Shown here one piece after another: positions 8,611 through 18,601 of a stretch of 47,155 nucleotides of DNA; positions within the stretch are counted from its first letter, which is position 1; the number at the start of each line of letters is the position of its first letter. The position numbers and the translations under genes were made by a program. Origin of the DNA: Promethearchaeota archaeon (GTDB taxonomy: Archaea; Asgardarchaeota; Lokiarchaeia; Sigyniarchaeales; SOKP01); NCBI GenBank assembly GCA_016840085.1, contig JAEOTA010000041.1:1-47155 (forward strand), in the 5' to 3' direction. The notes beneath the pieces were generated by a model. The model made no database searches and was not told the DNA's origin. It worked only from the letters and a program-made list of their open reading frames with translations.

Positions 8611-10584
8611 TTATAATTTTTTTATAAAACCTTTTTTTTCTAATAGGTTAAGAAATTTCTGAACTTCACTTGGATAAAAGAAATGTTGAAATTCGAGTGT
8701 TAGCATAGCGCAAATCATTTTAAGGGTGAGTGAAAGACCTACTAGATTGAAGATTTCATGTAAATCTCCAAACCAGAGATCAGGAGGTTCAGGGACTTTT
8801 ACTTTATTATACTGAATTGATGTTACAATAGGCAGCAAATCAACTAAACTTTTAAGATTTTTCATAAGTAAAGTCCATTTATCTTTTAAAAAACTAGGCT
8901 CTTCAATAGCTTTAATATCAATACCAGCTTGTTTACATAATTTAATCCAAAGAGTTTTTTGATTTTGGAGCCATTGATTTAATTCCTTATGTTTTAGTTT
9001 TACAAATTCCTCTTCAAGAAAGTTTGAGTCATCATATCTCTTTAATGATTCCAAGATATTTTTTTCATAATATATAGCAGCATCTATTAATGCTTCTCCT
9101 AATATTGCAATTTCTCTCTTAGAATTTTTAGTTGTAAAATATATTAAATTATATAGGGTTAGTAAATTCTTTTTAACTTTACCTAACCTATGATAAAAAT
9201 TTTCTTCTAAAATTGGCCATATACTATATAATGATTCCGCATCTAATGTAGTAAAGATATAACTTGTACAAAGAGCAATTCCAATAACTCGTTGCATCTC
9301 TGTTGTATCAACATTTTCAATTGTATCAAGGGAACTGTGCCATAACGGATCTGGGTGCCCGAACATCATGCTAGGAATCCTTATTGCGTTATCTGCAAAT
9401 ACTTGTTGATCACTTCCACCCGAAAAGGGAAGTATACGGTATCTCATCGGCACATTTGTTCCATTTATACTTATTCCTTTTGGATGATCTGCTATTTTTT
9501 CTGTGAAATATCTAAGTATATCATTTAGAATTGAAGCTCTTGAATATGGAGCAAGGGAGACTTCACAAGGTTCTCCAATCTTCATTGGATGCTCTCCGAT
9601 CATATCTAAATTAAGATTAAGTAAAGCATTTTTAACTTTTCCTTCATGTTCCTTAGCCCATGGCCACGTACCATCGAATTCAGGAATCCAAAGAAATCTC
9701 AAAGTACGTTTTGGTGTAGCTAATATATTCTTTTTAATAAGAGTAGTCAAAGACCGCGCAAGTTCTATTAATCCTGCAGAACCACTTGCATTATCATTTG
9801 CTCCTGCTTTTGGATGACAAATATGTGCTGTTAAAATAATTTCTTCTTGGGGTATTTCAGTACCATGAATAGCAGCAGATATAACCTCTAATTCCCCTTT
9901 AAAAAGTTTAGCATCAATTTTAGCATGTATCTTTACAGTACCTTTCTTCAAAAGTTCTTTCAAATACATAGCTTGTTCGTAAGTAATACTAAATCCAAAT
10001 GTTGTTTTTTCTAATATTTCGCTTTTAGCTGGGAATCTACTATATATAGTCATACCACGATATCCTGCAGCTCTTTTTGGGTTTGGATATACAATAATTC
10101 CTATTGCTCCTTTTTTAATATAAAACGGTGGTACCATTAATTTTGGCGCTTCCATTAAGACAATTTTACCATTTACATCTTTTCTTTCATAATCTTTTTC
10201 TTGGATACCTTCTCCTACATCTATTAATTCTGTTGTAACATCACAACTCTTAGAATGTACTAATACACACATAGGTATATCTTTATACTGGCATAGCAAT
10301 TCTTTATTCGGTTCTAATAACCATAATTCTCCTGAATTAATCTCCCATCCAAAAGGAGCCACCCAATCCCAAGATTTAGATTTTCCATCTGCGGGATATT
10401 TATGAACTTTTACTTCATCTAAACCATATTTATTTAGTTCCTCGATTACTTGAACGACAACTTCATGATAATCTTTAGATCCTCTCATTCGATGATATTG
10501 GGAAATTCGTGACACCCAATCCCAAGCATTTTTACCACTTACCTCATTTAATACATCTTCGATCAATTTAGGCAAATCTTTCAT
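8611..10584 (-). CDS. DUF4910-type M28-like zinc aminopeptidase
   Basis: A 657-residue protein with an N-terminal helical region, an inserted PA-like segment (about 85-230) and an M28 co-catalytic zinc peptidase core. Ligand candidates appear in family order: H254 or H257 (HICHP), D264 (NDNASG), E302 (PEFDG), D327 (NLDMIG) and H416 (WHSSLDT). A C-terminal helical extension (about 440-657) has no clear motif. There is no signal peptide, so it probably acts in the cytoplasm on short peptides. It lies 13 bases downstream of fumarase on the same strand and is probably co-transcribed with it, though no functional link is obvious. Confidence 0.8.
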   Translation of the reverse strand: MKDLPKLIEDVLNEVSGKNAWDWVSRISQYHRMRGSKDYHEVVVQVIEELNKYGLDEVKVHKYPADGKSKSWDWVAPFGWEINSGELWLLEPNKELLCQYKDIPMCVLVHSKSCDVTTELIDVGEGIQEKDYERKDVNGKIVLMEAPKLMVPPFYIKKGAIGIIVYPNPKRAAGYRGMTIYSRFPAKSEILEKTTFGFSITYEQAMYLKELLKKGTVKIHAKIDAKLFKGELEVISAAIHGTEIPQEEIILTAHICHPKAGANDNASGSAGLIELARSLTTLIKKNILATPKRTLRFLWIPEFDGTWPWAKEHEGKVKNALLNLNLDMIGEHPMKIGEPCEVSLAPYSRASILNDILRYFTEKIADHPKGISINGTNVPMRYRILPFSGGSDQQVFADNAIRIPSMMFGHPDPLWHSSLDTIENVDTTEMQRVIGIALCTSYIFTTLDAESLYSIWPILEENFYHRLGKVKKNLLTLYNLIYFTTKNSKREIAILGEALIDAAIYYEKNILESLKRYDDSNFLEEEFVKLKHKELNQWLQNQKTLWIKLCKQAGIDIKAIEEPSFLKDKWTLLMKNLKSLVDLLPIVTSIQYNKVKVPEPPDLWFGDLHEIFNLVGLSLTLKMICAMLTLEFQHFFYPSEVQKFLNLLEKKGFIKKL

Positions 10585-10597
10585 AATTTCACCAAAC

Positions 10598-11977
10598 TTA
10601 TACCATTTTCTTAGGGTCTAATAACTCATCTAAATTATCTATTTTTAAACCTATTTCTTTAATAACTTCTCTAATTGTTTTTCCTTCTTTAAAGGCTTTT
10701 TGAGCAATTTCAGAAGATTTATCATATCCAAGTATAGGAGTTAATCTTGTTACTACCATAAGTATTTGTTCTAATTGGAACTTAATTCGTTCTTTATCGA
10801 CTTTTAAGTCTTTTAAACAATGATTATTAAATGAATTAATTCCTCCATTTAAGATTTCAATTGATTCAAGTAAATTTGATATCATAACAGGTTTACACAC
10901 ATTTAAATCTAAAATACTACCATAAGCTTCTCCAAATGAAATAACGGAATCATTTCCAATTACTTGAAGACAAACCTGTATTAATGCTTCAGATTGAGTT
11001 GGATTTACTTTACCCGGCATTATGGAGGATCCTGACTCATTTTGTGGCAAAATTAATTCTGATAATCCAGCTCGAGGACCACTTCCCATCAACCGAATAT
11101 CATTAGCCATTTTTAAGATAGATAAAGATAATAACCGTAGTGAGGCACTAACATTAACTATTGTATTGTGTGATGCAATTCCTTCAGCTTTTACTGGATT
11201 AAGTTTAAGAGGTAAGTTTGTAAATTTAGATAGATAATAAATTGTAAATTTTGCAAAATCTTTAGGAGTATTTAATCCTGTTCCTAATGCTGTACCACCA
11301 ATAGGAATATAATAAAGTTCATTACAAGCACATCGTAATCTTTCTATACTAGTTTCCATTTGCTTCTTGTAAACTTCAAATTCTAATGATAATGGTATAG
11401 GAACAGCATCTTGTAAATGGGTTCTGCCTACTTTAACTATATCTTTAAACTCGGTGATTTTATTGTCTAATTGCTTTATCAATTTTTCTAAAGTAAGTAA
11501 CAATTTTTGAATCATATGTAAAGCAGATATATGCATAGCACTAGGAATAACGTCATTTGAGGATTGTCCTTTATTTATATGATCGTTAGGATGGATTGGA
11601 TGTTTTTTACCCACAGGAAAACTTAATATTTCATTAGCTCGATTAGCTAAAACTTCATTCATGTTCATGTTAGTTTGAGTTCCTGAACCTGTTTGAAAAA
11701 TATCTATTGGAAATTGATCAAGATATCTGTTATCCTCTAAGATTTCGTTAACTGCCTGAAGAATTGCGTTTCCTTTTTCTTTATCAATCAAATCTAATTC
11801 TAAATTTGCTAATAAAGATGCTTTTTTTACTTGGGCTAATGAGATAATAAATATTTTGGGAAACTTCTTTCCACTTATTTGAAAATTCTCTATTGCTCTC
11901 TGAGTATTAATACCCCAATAAGCATTACTCGGGACTTTCACCTCCCCTAAGACATCTTTTTCAATACGAAAACTCAA
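10598..11977 (-). CDS. fumC: Class II fumarate hydratase
   Basis: Interconverts fumarate and L-malate in the TCA cycle; iron-independent homotetramer. Diagnostic segments: the substrate-site stretch HPNDHINKGQSSND, GRTHLQDAVP with the catalytic-loop His, and the superfamily signature GSSIMPGKVNP. The 459-residue length is typical. The start is TTG at 11977, which gives the expected N-terminus (FRIEKDVLGEV); no in-frame ATG lies upstream. Related lyases such as aspartase share the signature, but the overall pattern fits FumC. It leads a likely two-gene unit with the M28 peptidase. Confidence 0.92.
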   Translation of the reverse strand: MSFRIEKDVLGEVKVPSNAYWGINTQRAIENFQISGKKFPKIFIISLAQVKKASLLANLELDLIDKEKGNAILQAVNEILEDNRYLDQFPIDIFQTGSGTQTNMNMNEVLANRANEILSFPVGKKHPIHPNDHINKGQSSNDVIPSAMHISALHMIQKLLLTLEKLIKQLDNKITEFKDIVKVGRTHLQDAVPIPLSLEFEVYKKQMETSIERLRCACNELYYIPIGGTALGTGLNTPKDFAKFTIYYLSKFTNLPLKLNPVKAEGIASHNTIVNVSASLRLLSLSILKMANDIRLMGSGPRAGLSELILPQNESGSSIMPGKVNPTQSEALIQVCLQVIGNDSVISFGEAYGSILDLNVCKPVMISNLLESIEILNGGINSFNNHCLKDLKVDKERIKFQLEQILMVVTRLTPILGYDKSSEIAQKAFKEGKTIREVIKEIGLKIDNLDELLDPKKMV

Positions 11978-12100
11978 ATTTAATCATTTTATAAACTAAT
12001 ATTCAATAATGTAATTAGACAAAAAACAATAAAAAAAGTTTATATTAATATTGAATAAAATCGAAAGGAATTTTCTCTTAAATTATAAAAGATATATAAT

Positions 12101-13012
12101 TTAAATAAAATCCCTTATTAATGCGTTTATCTTATCTGGTTGCTCATTAATAACCCAATGTGAACCATTAGAAATACGCTTAATTGTCAAGTTTGGAATA
12201 TAATCATCAAGACCTTCAAGATTGTGAACAGTTAAAGCTGTATCTTTTTCTGCCCAAATCACAAGAGTTGGAACATTAATTATTGTTTCCTTTACAAATG
12301 TTTCTTCACTCATCAATTGGTTTATTTTTTCTCCTTGAGCAGGAGGTGCCATGCTTGCTGCTCGATAATAGTTTAAACCACCTGTCAATGCTTCAGGTTG
12401 AGACCAGGCATTAATGTACATTGTAGCATCATCATCCGTAAATACCATATTTTTAGTTTTAATTATATTGAGTAAGTTAGAGTAATTATTAGCTGACAAC
12501 GTCTCCTCTGCTCGATTAGATCTGAAAATTAATACATATTGACTTGATTTTTGCTGGTCTTTATTCTTCGCTAATAACTTGGCAAATACATTTGGATGTG
12601 GAGCATTTATAATAATTAACTTTTCAACTAAATTTGGATGCCTATTAGCAAATGGATAAGCGACGACTCCACCCCAGTCGTGTCCAACTAATATAAAACT
12701 TTTACGACCAAAATGATCTTCAACCAATGCCCTAAGATCTTCAACCATATAATGGGTTTGATATTGTTCAATTTCCTTTGGTTTTGATGAGAGATTATAC
12801 CCTCTCATATCTGGCGCAACAGCTAAATAATCTTTTGAAAAGTCTAAGAGTTGGTCTCTCCACATGTACCAAAATTGGGGGAAACCATGCAAAAAAATAA
12901 TTAAATCTCCTTCTTCTGGACCTGCTTTAACATAATGAAGTTTTATATTATTAACATTAACAAATTCACTCTTAAATTGAGGAAACCTTTTATTTACAAT
13001 TTTTTCAGACAT
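12101..13012 (-). CDS. Alpha/beta hydrolase, epoxide hydrolase/dehalogenase type
   Basis: A 303-residue alpha/beta hydrolase. The oxyanion motif HGFPQFW lies at 42-48 and the nucleophile elbow GHDWGG carries Asp112 instead of Ser. An Asp nucleophile is the mark of epoxide hydrolases and haloalkane/haloacetate dehalogenases, which form an alkyl-enzyme ester. The acid is probably in WAEKDTA and the base His in NGSHWVINEQP. A lid region lies about 140-215. No signal peptide. Substrate is unknown; epoxide or haloacid detoxification are the usual family roles. Confidence 0.82.
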   Translation of the reverse strand: MSEKIVNKRFPQFKSEFVNVNNIKLHYVKAGPEEGDLIIFLHGFPQFWYMWRDQLLDFSKDYLAVAPDMRGYNLSSKPKEIEQYQTHYMVEDLRALVEDHFGRKSFILVGHDWGGVVAYPFANRHPNLVEKLIIINAPHPNVFAKLLAKNKDQQKSSQYVLIFRSNRAEETLSANNYSNLLNIIKTKNMVFTDDDATMYINAWSQPEALTGGLNYYRAASMAPPAQGEKINQLMSEETFVKETIINVPTLVIWAEKDTALTVHNLEGLDDYIPNLTIKRISNGSHWVINEQPDKINALIRDFI

Positions 13013-13174
13013 AATTAGTTCAGTTATCTTATTAAATTTAAAATGAAATAATCTTGATGGTAATAAAAACTTATAGTTTATAGATTTGAATAAGATTCAG
13101 TTAAGAAAAAAACGTAAAGAAATGATTATTGTTATTTTAAAATCCTTAATATTATAAAAGATAATTGTTAAGTT

Positions 13175-14155
13175 CTAAATTACATTTTTCTGAATGAATT
13201 TACTAATATTTTTAAGAGCATTTTTACTATCGGATAAATCATCCCCGAAATTATGAAAAACATGAGTCATTCCTTTCCATATTTCTAAATCCACGCTAAC
13301 TCCTGCAGATTTCGCGTTATTTGCTAATGAAATAGAATCATCTAAAAGTATTTCAATACTTCCTGCTTGAATAAGAAGAGGAGGTAAACCTTTTAAATCA
13401 GCAAAAACTGGAGATGCGAAAGGATTTGTCGACTTTTCTTTATTTAAATATGCATTTGCCATTATTTTAACGAGAATAGGACCAAATGGAGAGAATTTAG
13501 CATTAGTTTTCAATGATTCTCCTTTACATGTCAAATCTACCCAGGGTGACAATAATACTGCGGCAGTTGGTAATTGAAGCCCTAAATCTCTTAATCTCAA
13601 CATTGTTGCTATAGCCAATCCTCCTCCTGCTGATGATCCTGCTATAATTATGTTATTTGAGTTAATTCTTGTAGATAATAACCATTTATAAGCATTAACT
13701 GAATCTTCTAATGCTGCAGGAAATGGATGCTCAGGAGCAAGACGATAACCAATATTTAAACAACGTAATTTCGTTGCTCTTCCTAAAAGATACGGAATAA
13801 ATCGTCTCGTTTCAAGAGACCCCCACATATAACCACCACTAAATAGATAAAAAATAATTTGCTTATTTTTTGATTTGGGCGTTATAATCCATTCTGCTGG
13901 TACTCCATTTGCATCAATTTTTTCAAATATCACGTCGCTTGGAATAGATTTGTTTTTCTCGAAGGAAGTATATCTATCTATATACCTATTAAGCTCATTA
14001 ATTAATTTTAAATCACCTTTCAGCTCAATCGCATCATCTATATTAATTCCTTTTTTCAATGCGAATTCTTTAGCTGCCTTTTCACCTAATAGATTATTTT
14101 TTTCTATTAATTTTGCAAGATCTGGGCGAATTTTTGATATTTCTTCTACTGCCAT
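13175..14155 (-). CDS. Alpha/beta hydrolase-3 (HSL-type) esterase
   Basis: A 326-residue esterase/lipase of the hormone-sensitive-lipase group. The nucleophile Ser175 is in GSSAGG, followed by LSPWVDL, an EILLDD segment holding the likely acid, and the base His in MTHVFHNF. The oxyanion signature, normally HGGG, reads FSGG here (about 105-108), so the first two positions deviate. There is an alpha-helical N-terminal cap of about 70 residues and no signal peptide. It probably hydrolyses short acyl esters in the cytoplasm. ATG start with a normal gap to the previous gene. Confidence 0.8.
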   Translation of the reverse strand: MAVEEISKIRPDLAKLIEKNNLLGEKAAKEFALKKGINIDDAIELKGDLKLINELNRYIDRYTSFEKNKSIPSDVIFEKIDANGVPAEWIITPKSKNKQIIFYLFSGGYMWGSLETRRFIPYLLGRATKLRCLNIGYRLAPEHPFPAALEDSVNAYKWLLSTRINSNNIIIAGSSAGGGLAIATMLRLRDLGLQLPTAAVLLSPWVDLTCKGESLKTNAKFSPFGPILVKIMANAYLNKEKSTNPFASPVFADLKGLPPLLIQAGSIEILLDDSISLANNAKSAGVSVDLEIWKGMTHVFHNFGDDLSDSKNALKNISKFIQKNVI

Positions 14156-14406
14156 CTTTTTCTACCTAATACTTTTTTATAATAATTAAATCAATATTTA
14201 GTAGCTATTATGCTAATGATAGGTTGTTTATTTTTTTTTAAGAAATCATTAATTTATATACCATTATAGTTTCTAAAAAGGTGTCATTTTAAAGCCATTT
14301 TTATAGCATATAAATATTTTTGAGATAGTTTATCAACCAATTTTTTATAAATTACGCTTAATTTACTTAAAAAAGGTATAAATTATTCAGTATAAATAAG
14401 AGTTCT

Positions 14407-15225
14407 ATGTCTGTTATTGGTATTGATAAAGAAAAATGTTCAAATTGTAAGCAATGTATCCCTGAATGCGGTCGTGGCTATTTTTATGTAAACGAAAACG
14501 GAGAAGTTGTTTTCAATGAAAGTTTAAACACCTGTAATATATGTGGACATTGCATAGCAATTTGTCCTGAGGATGCTATTATAACAAAAAATCTAAATGA
14601 TGTAGAGACTTTTCCAGGTATAGATTCACCAGAAACAATTGTAGACTACGACAAAATTTATAAACTCATTCGCGCAAAACGATCAATTCGACGCTATAAA
14701 GCTAAAAAGGTTCCACAAGAATTAATAGAAAAAGTCTTTAAGGCTATGAGATATGCTCCAAGTGCTTCTAATGCCCGAAAGTGGCGATACTTAATTTTAT
14801 CTAATCCTGAAAAAATTGAAGCATTGAGCGATGAAATTGTAAAAACTAATTATGCATATATGGGATTTCAATCAGGAGAACAAGCACTCAAATATTTCAA
14901 ATCTATAGGAAGGAGTATTTTTTATAAAGCACCCCACGTAATTATTTTATACTATAGAACCGTCGAAAAAAATGCTACAATGATAGGATTTCGAGCTAAT
15001 GATGCTGGAATTGCTTTAACTTATGGCATGCTCGCTGCTGAAAGTCTTGGTCTTGGAACTTGTTGGATTGGAATGGTTCAAGGAGCTGTTCCCATGAATC
15101 GGGAAATTTTAGATATTTTAGATATAAAAGGAATGGTATTAGGGGCTTTCACATTGGGGTATCCTGCAGTTAAATACCGTAGGACAGTCCCGCGTCCGCC
15201 ACTTAAAATAAAGGGATTAGATTAA
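14407..15225 (+). CDS. Ferredoxin-nitroreductase fusion protein
   Basis: A 272-residue fusion. The N-terminal about 65 residues form a 2[4Fe-4S] ferredoxin domain, with CSNCKQCIPEC and CNICGHCIAICP giving eight cluster cysteines. The rest is an FMN-binding nitroreductase domain beginning RSIRRYKAKKVP, with YAPSASNA at the flavin site and GLGTCWIGM. Such fusions are common in anaerobes and probably pass electrons from ferredoxin to the flavin. The substrate (nitro compound, quinone or another acceptor) is unknown. A TATA-like TATAAATA lies shortly before the ATG. Confidence 0.88.
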   Translation: MSVIGIDKEKCSNCKQCIPECGRGYFYVNENGEVVFNESLNTCNICGHCIAICPEDAIITKNLNDVETFPGIDSPETIVDYDKIYKLIRAKRSIRRYKAKKVPQELIEKVFKAMRYAPSASNARKWRYLILSNPEKIEALSDEIVKTNYAYMGFQSGEQALKYFKSIGRSIFYKAPHVIILYYRTVEKNATMIGFRANDAGIALTYGMLAAESLGLGTCWIGMVQGAVPMNREILDILDIKGMVLGAFTLGYPAVKYRRTVPRPPLKIKGLD

Positions 15226-15350
15226 GATTAACCCTTCTATTTCCCTAAAAATTAATTTATAAAATATAATTTATTTAACAGTGCCATAAAAATTTATTTG
15301 TACTGTTCCTTAATTTCATTAGAGTTAGTTTTATATGTGGTAAAAATATT

Positions 15351-15746
15351 ATGTTTGATACTGAAGAGTATAATAGGTGGATGAATGAAGCGAACAATAC
15401 ATTTAAATCAGCAGTTATAGACAAGGAAAATGGGTTTTATAACTGGTGTTGTTTTAAATGTCACCAAGCTGCTGAATTCGCAATAAAAGCATTGTTATAT
15501 GGTCTAGGGTCAACCCCATTTGGTCATTCTTTAACTAAAATGGTTAATGATCTAAAAAATCAAAAAATGAATGTGTCTTTTATATTAACTAGCTGTAAAA
15601 AGCTCGATTTACATTATATTCCTTCTCGGTATCCAAATGCTCACCCTACTGGTTCACCTTTTGAATATCACGATGAAAATATCGCCGAAGATGCTTTAGA
15701 GAATGCAAAAAAAATATTAGATTTTGTTGAGGAGAATAAAAAATGA
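15351..15746 (+). CDS. HEPN-domain toxin-like protein
   Basis: A 131-residue HEPN protein (PF05168 type) with the typical CFKCHQAAEFAIKALL helix and a C-terminal YIPSRYPNAHP.G.P.EYH block. RYPNAH gives the R-x4-H motif used for RNA cleavage by HEPN toxins. The stop overlaps the start of the next gene by four bases (ATGA), so the two are translated together as a HEPN/MNT module. In characterised pairs the nucleotidyltransferase AMPylates and silences the HEPN RNase; the same relation here is inference. Confidence 0.85.
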   Translation: MFDTEEYNRWMNEANNTFKSAVIDKENGFYNWCCFKCHQAAEFAIKALLYGLGSTPFGHSLTKMVNDLKNQKMNVSFILTSCKKLDLHYIPSRYPNAHPTGSPFEYHDENIAEDALENAKKILDFVEENKK

Positions 15747-16168
15747 CGAAATATTTAAGAAGGATCAATAATGGGATTAAAAAGTTTTGTAAAAAAGTTA
15801 TTAGAGAATTACACCCAGAATGCATCATATTGTATGGATCTTTCTCAAGAGGAGATTTTAATGAACGAAGTGATGTTGATATAATAGTTATATCCTCAAA
15901 ATTGCCTAAAACATATCAAAAAAGAGCAGAAAAGCTTTTCAGCATGGTTGAGACACTAGATCCAATTGAACCTTTTGGATTTACTCCTAATGAATTTATT
16001 AGTATGATAAAGAAAAGACATTGTACAAGTTTATTTGCTATGGAAGAGGGAAAAGCTATATACGGTAATGAATATTTTTTGTTTCTAAAAAAGATTCATA
16101 AAGAAGTTTTAAAGAAATATAAAATAATAAAAGGAAATTCAGCTTGGATTCCTCAGTTACTTGAATAG
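15743..16168 (+). CDS. MNT nucleotidyltransferase (antitoxin partner of HEPN)
   Basis: A 141-residue minimal nucleotidyltransferase. The signature LYGSFSRGDFNERSDVDIIV gives GS-x10-SDVD with both metal-binding aspartates. A short helical C-terminal part follows. It overlaps the HEPN gene by four bases, the usual arrangement for HEPN/MNT toxin-antitoxin modules. It probably AMPylates the HEPN partner using ATP. The next gene is convergent and begins within about 25 bases. Confidence 0.85.
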   Translation: MTKYLRRINNGIKKFCKKVIRELHPECIILYGSFSRGDFNERSDVDIIVISSKLPKTYQKRAEKLFSMVETLDPIEPFGFTPNEFISMIKKRHCTSLFAMEEGKAIYGNEYFLFLKKIHKEVLKKYKIIKGNSAWIPQLLE

Positions 16169-16190
16169 AACGGAAGGTAGTACGAAAATT

Positions 16191-17609
16191 TTATAATCCC
16201 ATTTCATGCAATTTTTGCATAATTTCTTGTTTTTTCTTTCCTTTCAAGTCAAACCATTTATAAAAAATTATAGCACCAGTTATACAAAATAAAAAGGGAA
16301 AAAAGCCCTGGATTAAGCGGAGACCAAATAACGCTTTACTACTTGGATTAATAGGTTCATAAACTGTAATGATGTGTATAATTGCTATAATTAAGCTTTG
16401 AATTGTTACTGAAATTTTAAGAAAAAAATTTCTAATTCCTAGTAATGTAGCCTGTTGGTGTTTTTGAGTTTTTACAGCAATCTCATCATAGCAATCAGCG
16501 AAAATGGGTGAAAGCATAATTAAAAACATTGCAATCGCAGCACCTCTAAAAATTGCGGTGAGATAGAATTGGAATACATTTACAATAAATAAATTAAATA
16601 ATACAATAAACCCAAAAATGATTAATCCAAGTGAATACATGGTTGAATTTTCAATTTTTTTTGTCACATAAAACCATATCGGCATTGTTAATAAAGAAGA
16701 AATGAGCATTAAGAATGACTCTATGGTTCTAATCTCCTGTTTTGCATGTAAAACATCATCAACGAAATTAAATGAATTCATACTCACTAACCCCATTGCT
16801 ATCATAAATAAAATGTATGTAAACAATACTAACATGAAATTTCTTTGTTTTATGGCAATTTTCAATGTTTTGAAAAATGGTATTTTTTCTGCATTCTCAT
16901 AACCTACAATGAATCGTTCTTTTATTTCATCAGATTCTCTTGATCCAGGAATAAAAATAATTAAAGAAATACTTAAAAGTACTACACTTACCAATGCCGC
17001 AATTGTAAATGATCTAATATTTTCAGTATCAATAATTTGCGACCAGATAGCAATTGCTGAAAAATTTGCTATAAAAGTAAAGATTTGAGTTGAAAATCCT
17101 GCTTTCACACGCTCCTTATCACCTTTAAAGTGGGCAGCAAAAGCCCCAAAAGAATGTGTTTGAAGGAGTGCATAAAATGTGTCAAATAAACACACTATCA
17201 ATATATAATAAACTAAAATTGGGATTACACTTTCCACTCCTGTTACTTTTGGTGGCGTGAAAAGCAGGAAAAAAAATATTATAGTTGGAATTCCCCCAAT
17301 GATGATCCAAGGAGTGTGAAAACCCCTTTTCTTTGTCCATCTAAAGGGTTTATCTGTAAAATATCCTAAAAGAGGATTAGATACCATACTCCATATTGTA
17401 TATATCACATTCGCGATTGCCATGTATATTGGCCATAGAGATACGATCCCTATCAAGCCAAGTTCTACCTCATAAAAAGTCCATACATAAGAATTGAAAG
17501 CTACCATAACAAAGATATTGAGAAAATATCCCATAGAAAATGTAACCATTTTCGTTGTAGAAGTATATTGTAAATTATCTGATTTTTGGGTTTCAATGGA
17601 TTGATTCAT
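16191..17609 (-). CDS. GPH-family (MFS) sugar/cation symporter
   Basis: About 472 residues with around 12 hydrophobic segments and the loop NPLLGYFTDKPFRWTKKRGFHTPWI after the second helix, the glycoside-pentoside-hexuronide (GPH) signature region. The C-terminus is a short basic cytoplasmic tail. GPH carriers import glycosides with H+ or Na+. The first ATG is at 17609; a TTG at 17624 would add five residues. It is some 5 kb from the deoxysugar genes and on the opposite strand to sucC, so the transported sugar is uncertain. A second GPH carrier lies at 23784. Confidence 0.85.
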   Translation of the reverse strand: MNQSIETQKSDNLQYTSTTKMVTFSMGYFLNIFVMVAFNSYVWTFYEVELGLIGIVSLWPIYMAIANVIYTIWSMVSNPLLGYFTDKPFRWTKKRGFHTPWIIIGGIPTIIFFFLLFTPPKVTGVESVIPILVYYILIVCLFDTFYALLQTHSFGAFAAHFKGDKERVKAGFSTQIFTFIANFSAIAIWSQIIDTENIRSFTIAALVSVVLLSISLIIFIPGSRESDEIKERFIVGYENAEKIPFFKTLKIAIKQRNFMLVLFTYILFMIAMGLVSMNSFNFVDDVLHAKQEIRTIESFLMLISSLLTMPIWFYVTKKIENSTMYSLGLIIFGFIVLFNLFIVNVFQFYLTAIFRGAAIAMFLIMLSPIFADCYDEIAVKTQKHQQATLLGIRNFFLKISVTIQSLIIAIIHIITVYEPINPSSKALFGLRLIQGFFPFLFCITGAIIFYKWFDLKGKKKQEIMQKLHEMGL

Positions 17610-17782
17610 TTTAATATTCAACAAAATTTACTTGTAATTATTTATTTCACCTTATCATATATTAAAGTATTATAAAAAACAACAGTAAAGAAGCAGAACC
17701 TAACTAAATTCCATTATTTATTTTATAGATTATTAGAAAAAGTTTTATTATTAAATGAATGAATTTCATATTAATTTGAAAG

Positions 17783-18589
17783 TTGATTGCTTCTACTGAG
17801 CAAACAAAGAAAGAGGGAAATAATATTCGATTACTTGAATATGAAAGCAAAAGAATTTTCAGTAAATTTGGGATTCCTTTAGCAAACAATATAATTATTG
17901 AAAAGGGAGAAAATATAGAAGAAAAAATAAAGCAATTCACATTTCCTGCAATTGTTAAGTCTCAAATCGCTATTGGAAGTCGAAAGAAAGCTGGATTGAT
18001 AAAAATAGCTAATTCTAAGGAGGAAGCAAAATCTCTCTGTAATGAATTTTTTAATAAAGAAGTTGCTGGTTACCAAGTAGAGGCTATTCTTATAGAAGTA
18101 TTAGCTCAAATTGACCATGAATATTATTGCTCAATCGCCTTAGATGCATCAAGGAGACAATTTTTTATTATTGCAAGTAAAAAAGGTGGAATTGACATTG
18201 AAGAGATATCTAAAACCAATCCTGAAGCAATAATAAAGGAAAGTTTTACTTTAAGTGGAGGCTTATCAGAAGATCTCGCTAAAAAAGTTTCAAAACAGTT
18301 AGGCTTTACAGGAGAGCTCTTGGATTCTACAATAAATTTATTTAAAAAATTATGGGAAATTACTAAAAGCGTTGAAGCACAGCTTGTAGAGATAAATCCG
18401 TTAGTTCTTACTCCTTCTGGATTAGTAGCAGTTGATGGTAAAATGATATTAGATGATGATACTGCATTTCGACAACCAATCGTTCAAGAGTTACAAAACA
18501 AAAAACTTACATCATTAGAAAAATTAGCGAAAGAAGCTGGTTTTTCATTTGTAGAACTCTCTGGTGATATTGGTATTTTAGCAAATTGA
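17783..18589 (+). CDS. sucC: Succinate-CoA ligase beta subunit, N-terminal (ATP-grasp) part
   Basis: 268 residues forming the ATP-grasp domain of SucC: LLEYESKRIFSKFGIP at the N-terminus, KSQIAIGSRKKAGLI with the nucleotide-binding region, and VEINPLVL plus VAVDGKMILDDDT for metal binding. It ends at TGA 18587-18589 within ILAN-TGA-AGLTMA, where the family has NGAGL. The continuation in the same frame (18602-18949) supplies the missing C-terminal domain, and together they give about 388 codons, the normal SucC length. One base change, GGA to TGA, explains the break. TTG start at 17783, giving a short N-terminal extension. sucD follows. Confidence 0.88.
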   Translation: MIASTEQTKKEGNNIRLLEYESKRIFSKFGIPLANNIIIEKGENIEEKIKQFTFPAIVKSQIAIGSRKKAGLIKIANSKEEAKSLCNEFFNKEVAGYQVEAILIEVLAQIDHEYYCSIALDASRRQFFIIASKKGGIDIEEISKTNPEAIIKESFTLSGGLSEDLAKKVSKQLGFTGELLDSTINLFKKLWEITKSVEAQLVEINPLVLTPSGLVAVDGKMILDDDTAFRQPIVQELQNKKLTSLEKLAKEAGFSFVELSGDIGILAN

Positions 18590-18601
18590 GCTGGATTAAC
18601 A

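Noticed and set aside
18587..18589. TGA in sucC read as selenocysteine or as Gly by an altered code
   Set aside because: The site is a structural Gly of the NGAGL motif, not a redox position. No SECIS-like hairpin was recognised, and TGA is used as an ordinary stop by neighbouring genes.
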